NCBI GenBank assembly: GCA_903853285.1
Contig: CAINTF010000130.1
Location: 1 to 15,093, forward strand
DNA length: 15,093 nucleotides
DNA from: an uncultured Acidimicrobium sp.
GTDB taxonomy: Bacteria; Actinomycetota; Acidimicrobiia; Acidimicrobiales; Ilumatobacteraceae
Direction: 5' to 3'
A model generated the notes under the pieces. It was not told the origin of the DNA and did no database searches. It was given only the letters and a program-made list of their open reading frames with translations. The position numbers and the translations under genes are program-made. Below, piece after piece: positions 12,522 through 15,093 of this stretch. The stretch's first letter is position 1, and each line of letters begins with the position of its first letter.

Positions 12522-12548
12522 ATCCTTACCTAGTCGGCCTTTTGGCAC

Positions 12549-12564
12549 TAAGGTAGAACATATG
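12549..12564 (+). promoter_or_regulatory. Leaderless promoter -10 (TAAGGT) for ruvC
   Basis: TAAGGT at 12549–12554, 7 nt (AGAACAT), then ATG 12562. A TTACCT at 12526–12531 is exactly 17 nt upstream and may serve as a weak -35. This separates ruvCAB transcription from the pdx–bcp operon. Confidence 0.5.
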
Positions 12565-13119
12565 TTCGCCCAGAAGCCGGCTCTCGTAGTCCTCGGGATT
12601 GACCCAGGTCTCACCAGATGCGGGTATGCAGTTTTGCGGTCGCAGTCATCTCGACAATCAATAGGTTCAGTCAATCCATCAGTGGTTGCGCTTGGTGTGA
12701 TGACGACTCCTGCAACCGATTTGTTGCAGCATCGGTTGTGCGCTTTGCAGTCGGATATCGAAAAACTTGTTGAAGAAACTCGACCTGATGCGATAGCAGT
12801 CGAGCAAGTCTTTTTTCAGAACAACGTACGTACAGCGATGAGCGTTGGGCAAGTGAGTGGACTGGTGCTTGCGATGGCCAGCCGTTTAGGAATTGATGTT
12901 GTGCAATACACACCAAGTCAAGTCAAGAGTGCAGTTACTGGTTCGGGTACGGCCAATAAGTTGCAAGTGCAAAAGATGGTGCAACAGCGACTCGGTCTTT
13001 CAACATTGCCTGAGCCTGCTGATGCTGCCGATGCTGCGGCGATTGCTTTGTGTCATTTGGCGGTTGCACCATTGCGCAGCAGTATTCTGCGCGCCGAATC
13101 AGTGGTGGGTGCACAATGA
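12562..13119 (+). CDS. ruvC: Holliday junction resolvase RuvC
   Basis: A 185-residue RNase H-fold endonuclease. The acidic catalytic residues are D14 (VLGIDPGLTRCGYA), E81 (IAVEQVFFQNN) and D154/D157 (PADAADAAAIAL), as in E. coli RuvC. Other landmarks are RTAMSVGQVSGLVLA and YTPSQVKSAVTGSGTANKLQVQKMV. It nicks four-way junctions symmetrically, working with RuvAB. Compared with E. coli it has a longer Ser/Gln-rich loop after the first strand (about residues 27–40) and a short C-terminal tail. The TGA stop overlaps the ATG of ruvA (ATGA). Confidence 0.97.
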   Translation: MFAQKPALVVLGIDPGLTRCGYAVLRSQSSRQSIGSVNPSVVALGVMTTPATDLLQHRLCALQSDIEKLVEETRPDAIAVEQVFFQNNVRTAMSVGQVSGLVLAMASRLGIDVVQYTPSQVKSAVTGSGTANKLQVQKMVQQRLGLSTLPEPADAADAAAIALCHLAVAPLRSSILRAESVVGAQ

Positions 13120-13709
13120 TCGGATCGTTGCGCGGAGTAGTGATTGAGCGAAATCAAGACTCGACAGTGTTGCTCGAAGTAGCAGGCGTTGGCTATCTCA
13201 TCCATGTCACACCGCGCACACTTGGTGAGCTCGAGCCGACATCGCAGGCTTTTGTGTATGTGCATCAGCACATTCGTGAAGATGCACAAACTTTGTACGG
13301 ATTTCTCGAACGAGACGAACGAAGAACATTCGAAATTTTGATTGCCACTCACGGGGTTGGCCCAAACATGGCGATGGCGATTCTTGCAACGCACACACCT
13401 CGCGCACTGATCGACATCGTTGCGACCAATGATCATGGCGCTCTCACATTGGTTTCCGGTGTGGGTCGCAAAACAGCCGATCGATTGCTTATTGAGTTGA
13501 AAGGCAGAATGAATCTGCCAATTATGGATTCGCCTCAAGGTGAGCAGTCGCAAGGTCATCGTGCAGTGACTGATGTACGCGAAGCGTTGACGGGTCTCGG
13601 GTATTCAAACGAAGAGATTCGAGATGTGCTGCGAGAGTTGTCTGCGACGGAAACCGCCGAGAACATGTTGCGACAAGCACTCAATGCGTTGGGGGTCAAG
13701 CGTGCGTGA
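13116..13709 (+). CDS. ruvA: Holliday junction DNA helicase subunit RuvA
   Basis: A 197-residue protein with the three RuvA domains: OB-fold ([31 protein letters not shown], through about residue 63 with [14 protein letters not shown]), tandem helix-hairpin-helix domain ([13 protein letters not shown] and [17 protein letters not shown]), a flexible linker (about 128–145), and the C-terminal RuvB-contacting three-helix domain ([19 protein letters not shown]). It binds the four-way junction as a tetramer and loads RuvB. ATG 13116 is selected because it matches the invariant MIGxLxG start; the frame is open further upstream (an ATG at 13050) but that part lies wholly within ruvC. It overlaps ruvC by 4 nt and ruvB by 8 nt. 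Confidence 0.97.
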   Translation: MIGSLRGVVIERNQDSTVLLEVAGVGYLIHVTPRTLGELEPTSQAFVYVHQHIREDAQTLYGFLERDERRTFEILIATHGVGPNMAMAILATHTPRALIDIVATNDHGALTLVSGVGRKTADRLLIELKGRMNLPIMDSPQGEQSQGHRAVTDVREALTGLGYSNEEIRDVLRELSATETAENMLRQALNALGVKRA

Positions 13710-14739
13710 AGAATTTGTAGATCCACATAAGCGTTCGCACGAAGAGAGTGACGATGGCGAAATGTTGGATGAAGTTGGGCTGCGTCCACGTTCTTTGTCT
13801 GACTTTGTTGGCCAGCGCGAACTCAAGGAGCACCTGAGCATCGTTCTCGAGGCTGCGAGGCGCCGAGGTCAGGCAGCAGATCACCTGTTGTTCGCCGGTC
13901 CTCCCGGACTTGGTAAAACAACGCTTGCAGGAATTGTTGCAACAGAAATGTCTGCACATCTCCATGTCACTTCGGGTCCTGCTCTTGAGCGTGCAGGTGA
14001 CTTGGCAGCAATATTGACCAAACTTGAGGAAAACGATGTGTTGTTCATTGACGAGATTCATCGTTTGTCCCGCACTGTAGAAGAGATCTTGTATCCAGCA
14101 ATGGAAGATTTTCAGATTGACATCGTGGTGGGTAAGGGACCGTCTGCATCGTCCATACGACTGACGTTGCCGAAGTTCACCTTGATCGGAGCGACAACTC
14201 GCACCGGCATGATTACCGGGCCACTGCGTGATCGGTTTGGCCTTGTTGCACGACTCGACTACTACGACGAAAACGAACTGCAGTCGATCATCAGTCGGGC
14301 GGCAGGCATATTGCAGGTTGACATTGATGCCCAGGGTGCTGCAGAAATAGCTCGTCGCTCGCGCGGAACACCACGTATCGCCAATCGACTTTTGCGCCGG
14401 GTGAGAGATTTTGCAGAGGTTCGAGGTGACGGCACGGTTGACAAGAAGTCTGCCAATGAAGCCTTAAGTGTTTTTGGTGTGGACGAGTTGGGGCTCGACA
14501 AGGTCGATCGGGCAGTACTGAGTGCTATCTGCGTTCAGTTTGGTGGCGGTCCAGTTGGTCTGTCCACACTTGCGATCAGTGTGAGTGAGCAAACTGAAAC
14601 TATTGAAGATGTCTATGAGCCATTCTTGATTCAGCAGGGAATGATTGCCCGCACTCCACGTGGTCGTGTTGCAATGCCTCTTGCGTATGCGCACCTAGGT
14701 TTGCCATCGCCTGCGCACCAGCCAGACCTTTTCGCCTAA
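13702..14739 (+). CDS. ruvB: Holliday junction branch migration ATPase RuvB
   Basis: A 345-residue AAA+ motor. It contains [12 protein letters not shown] (residues 27–38), Walker A G-P-P-G-L-G-K72-T, Walker B F-I-D-E-I-H-R, sensor 1 region LIGATTRTG, arginine finger region GPLRDRFG and sensor 2 region [18 protein letters not shown]. The winged-helix DNA-binding C-terminus includes [33 protein letters not shown] and RTPRGR. It forms hexamers that pump DNA through RuvA-bound junctions. The start is GTG 13702 (VREEFVDP), 8 nt inside ruvA; the open frame continues upstream to ATG 13624, but those residues are an off-frame reading of ruvA. The three ruv genes overlap one another, indicating co-translation. 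Confidence 0.97.
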   Translation: MREEFVDPHKRSHEESDDGEMLDEVGLRPRSLSDFVGQRELKEHLSIVLEAARRRGQAADHLLFAGPPGLGKTTLAGIVATEMSAHLHVTSGPALERAGDLAAILTKLEENDVLFIDEIHRLSRTVEEILYPAMEDFQIDIVVGKGPSASSIRLTLPKFTLIGATTRTGMITGPLRDRFGLVARLDYYDENELQSIISRAAGILQVDIDAQGAAEIARRSRGTPRIANRLLRRVRDFAEVRGDGTVDKKSANEALSVFGVDELGLDKVDRAVLSAICVQFGGGPVGLSTLAISVSEQTETIEDVYEPFLIQQGMIARTPRGRVAMPLAYAHLGLPSPAHQPDLFA

Positions 14740-14755
14740 GTTTCTCTAGGCCGTT

Positions 14756-15093
14756 ATGCAACTTTCAGATATTGATTATGACTTGCCGCAGCATCTCATT
14801 GCGCAACATCCAATCGAGCCACGTGATGCTGCGCGGTTGCTCGTCGATGTTGATCTGAACAAGCCCGATAATGAACCAGAGCATCGACATGTTTCGGAAT
14901 TTATCGAATTTGTGCGACCGGGCGATGTGTTGGTCGTCAATCACACACGGGTAATGCCTGCGCGAGTGTTGTTGCATCGAGCAAGCGGTGGCGTTGTTGA
15001 GGCCTTGCTGCTGGAAGAGAGAGATGCAGGTACGGCAACGTGGGAAACGTTGTTGCGACCGGGTGGCAAGTTGAAGGTTGGCGAAATTCTGTA
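14756..15093 (+). CDS. queA: S-adenosylmethionine:tRNA ribosyltransferase-isomerase, 5' part (3' end outside window)
   Basis: The first 112 residues of QueA run to the right edge with no stop. Signatures are the opening LSDIDYDLPQHLIAQHPIEPRDAARLLV, the VVNHTRVMPARV segment (family N-x-T-R-V-x-P-A-R) and the start of the swivel region GGVVEALLLEE. QueA transfers and isomerises the ribosyl group of SAM to 7-aminomethyl-7-deazaguanine in tRNA, making epoxyqueuosine in the cytosol. ATG 14756 lies 16 nt after ruvB; the ruvCAB–queA order is common in bacteria. No strong Shine-Dalgarno is visible in the spacer and no TANNNT-N7 motif, so it is probably read through from ruv. An interior insert (NKPDNEPEH) is slightly longer than usual. 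Confidence 0.95.
   Translation, partial: MQLSDIDYDLPQHLIAQHPIEPRDAARLLVDVDLNKPDNEPEHRHVSEFIEFVRPGDVLVVNHTRVMPARVLLHRASGGVVEALLLEERDAGTATWETLLRPGGKLKVGEIL

Noticed and set aside
12525..12556. Imperfect inverted repeat TTACCTAGT...ACTAAGGTA between bcp and ruvC
   Set aside because: It needs a bulge, and the right arm is better explained as the -10 region of ruvC.
13050..13115. Upstream in-frame extension of ruvA
   Set aside because: The extra residues lie entirely within ruvC in another frame; the conserved RuvA start MIGSLRG is at 13116.
13624..13701. Upstream in-frame extension of ruvB
   Set aside because: It is Cys/Arg-rich, unlike RuvB, and lies in the conserved 3' part of ruvA. GTG 13702 fits the family length.
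14734..14751. Possible hairpin (GCCTA/TAGGC) at the end of ruvB
   Set aside because: Only five base pairs, overlaps the stop codon and has no T-tract; queA is probably co-transcribed.

Overview
The window is a compact chromosomal stretch (about half G+C by eye) from an actinobacterium. The gene order thrS – HIT-family Ap4A phosphorylase – phosphatidylinositol-phosphate synthase – PatA-type acyltransferase – (insert) – PimA-type mannosyltransferase – ... – pdxS – pdxT – yebC – ... – ruvC – ruvA – ruvB – queA follows the backbone of the Mycobacterium tuberculosis Rv2614c–Rv2592c region. Proteins are clearly divergent from mycobacterial ones and DNA is less G+C rich. Together with lemA-htpX and a DUF3048 lipoprotein, this suggests a non-mycobacterial lineage, possibly an aquatic Acidimicrobiia-type organism; that assignment is inference.

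Layout. 1–3086 (+): 3' end of thrS, HIT hydrolase, an unrecognised two-helix membrane protein, PI-phosphate synthase and PatA-like acyltransferase, closely packed. 3083–4946: a metalloid-resistance cassette, with arsR on the minus strand and cadI/arsI-like dioxygenase, AqpS-like channel and arsC on the plus strand; a perfect palindrome sits between the divergent genes. 4962–5894 (−): a luciferase-like (probably F420-dependent) oxidoreductase. 5983–7155 (+): PimA-like glycosyltransferase, cut off from its usual upstream partners by the cassette plus the oxidoreductase. 7212–9750 (+): lemA, an HtpX-like membrane zinc protease and a DUF3048 lipoprotein. 9811–12521 (+): pdxS-pdxT (PLP synthase), yebC, and a Bcp/PrxQ peroxiredoxin. 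12562–14739 (+): ruvCAB, overlapping genes for Holliday-junction processing, followed by the 5' part of queA, which runs off the window.

How the genes work together. PI-phosphate synthase, PatA and PimA make the phosphatidylinositol/PIM membrane lipids. ArsC reduces arsenate to arsenite, the channel lets it leave the cell, the CadI/ArsI protein probably handles thiol-reactive metal(loid)s or organoarsenicals, and ArsR senses the metalloid and represses both directions from one operator. PdxS and PdxT form the PLP synthase complex. RuvA, RuvB and RuvC form the resolvasome.

A recurring promoter signature, TANNNT followed by exactly 7 nt and then ATG/GTG, occurs before pimA, lemA, pdxS and ruvC and also before pgsA. 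This points to leaderless transcription and fixes several start codons. No tRNA, rRNA, CRISPR array, insertion sequence or convincing intrinsic terminator was seen. There is no gene-free stretch longer than about 100 bases.
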